From CAYYFV01 sp964451705 (GTDB taxonomy: Bacteria > Patescibacteriota > Gracilibacteria > UBA1369 > GCA-2718715): a stretch of DNA of 15,061 nucleotides. The number at the start of each line of letters is the position of its first letter. Within the stretch, counting starts at the first letter, position 1. The notes under the pieces were generated by a model that saw only the letters and a list, made by a program, of their open reading frames with translations, was not told the DNA's origin and ran no database searches. This document shows, piece after piece, positions 14,745 to 15,061 of this stretch. Made by a program: the position numbers and the translations under genes. The stretch lies in NCBI GenBank assembly GCA_964451705.1, contig CAYVIV010000023.1, forward strand, positions 1 through 15,061, written 5' to 3'.

Positions 14745-15061
14745 ATGCATAAAATACTCTTCTTCTTAAAAAACTGGAAAAACCTTCTACTTGTCTTTAG
14801 TCTTTTGACAGCCACTACAGCAGTATTCATCACCAACACCATTGATCTTAAAGACTCTCCAGCGGATTTAATGAAAGCCGAAACCCAACTCATAGATATG
14901 ATAGAAAACCTAGACGGCTCCACAGCAGAAGAAAGCACAGCAGAAAACACAGAAGAGAGCACAGCAGAGAACACAGCAGAAAACACAGAGGCAAGTGCAG
15001 CAGCCAACACAACAGAAAGTGCAGCCTCTCAAAGTCAAACAAACACCAACCAACAAACAAC
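14745..15061 (+). CDS. Membrane-anchored Ser/Thr/Ala/Glu-repeat protein (partial, runs off right edge)
   Basis: The frame is open from ATG at 14745 to the window end, 105 codons with no stop. Residues 1-12 (MHKILFFLKNWK) are basic, then 13-33 (NLLLVFSLLTATTAVFITN) form a membrane segment without a lipobox, so it is probably an uncleaved anchor with the rest outside. Residues 34-57 are acidic and helical. From residue 59 comes a low-complexity stretch made of STAEE, STAENTEE and STAENTAENTE units, then an Ala/Ser/Thr/Asn/Gln-rich stretch. This looks like an extended stalk or linker leading to a domain beyond the window. A 96-aa frame on the opposite strand is an artefact of the repeats. The 70-aa gene just upstream has a similar single-span layout, so the two may act together. 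The family is not recognisable from this part. Confidence 0.65.
   Translation, partial: MHKILFFLKNWKNLLLVFSLLTATTAVFITNTIDLKDSPADLMKAETQLIDMIENLDGSTAEESTAENTEESTAENTAENTEASAAANTTESAASQSQTNTNQQT
14919..15025 (+). repeat. Degenerate in-frame tandem repeat (STAENTE-type units)
   Basis: Short imperfect repeats built around AGCACAGCAGA and AACACAGCAGAAAACACAGA keep the reading frame of the gene at 14745. They encode Ser-Thr-Ala-Glu and Asn-Thr-(Ala)-Glu units of 4-8 residues. Such tracts can change length by slippage, so length may vary between strains. Confidence 0.6.

Noticed and set aside
14720..15010. Opposite-strand 96-aa frame rich in Ala/Ser/Val (FSAV repeats)
   Set aside because: It is the mirror of the STAENTE repeat. 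The plus-strand frame has a proper start, a membrane anchor and continues to the edge; the repeats are free of stops on both strands.
14919..15025. CRISPR-like repeats
   Set aside because: Units are short, imperfect, multiples of three and keep an open reading frame, with no spacers of constant length.

Overview
The window is about 15 kb of compact, AT-rich bacterial chromosome using the standard stop codons: TGA ends at least two genes, one of them in an ATGA overlap. Genes are tightly packed and most intergenic gaps are under 180 bases. Almost no start has a recognisable Shine-Dalgarno sequence. Two proteins have lipobox-like signals, and about a third of the genes resemble nothing I can name. 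This is consistent with a small-genome lineage such as a Patescibacteria/CPR member, but that placement is inference; no ribosomal RNA or other marker gene is present.

Layout. At the left edge is tRNA-Ser(GGA) on the minus strand with its own promoter. A large lipoprotein (250-1821, minus) follows. Next is a three-gene minus-strand unit: an unknown helical protein, a small putative lipoprotein and an S66-family LD-carboxypeptidase (3601 down to 1921). A second minus-strand unit, 7478 down to 3695, reads: DUF6580/ECF-S-like membrane protein, CYTH-domain protein, MurL epimerase, MurD-type ligase. Its last three genes have overlapping ends. From 7553 a plus-strand unit runs to a clear intrinsic terminator at 10709-10729: unknown 166-aa protein, HD-domain phosphohydrolase, CDP-alcohol phosphatidyltransferase and the tRNA hydroxylase TrhO. 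A creatininase-family gene (minus) and a YibE/F-family membrane protein (plus) are transcribed divergently from 11443-11621. A 547-aa protein with two SH3b-like stretches (minus) is divergent from a small membrane/coiled-coil protein and from a membrane-anchored, Ser/Thr/Ala/Glu-repeat protein that runs off the right edge.

How the genes work together. The clearest theme is peptidoglycan. MurL and its neighbouring MurD-like ligase together form the alternative D-glutamate route first described in Xanthomonas: ligation of L-Glu to UDP-MurNAc-L-Ala, then ATP-dependent epimerisation to D-Glu. The nearby S66 peptidase would trim or recycle muropeptides. The CYTH protein is tied to this unit by overlap but has no obvious role in it. 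The plus-strand unit combines nucleotide clean-up (HD), phospholipid head-group transfer and tRNA wobble-uridine modification, so it looks like a housekeeping operon with no single pathway. Along the whole window the plus strand is visibly richer in C than G, whichever strand is coding, so no replication switch point is apparent here.
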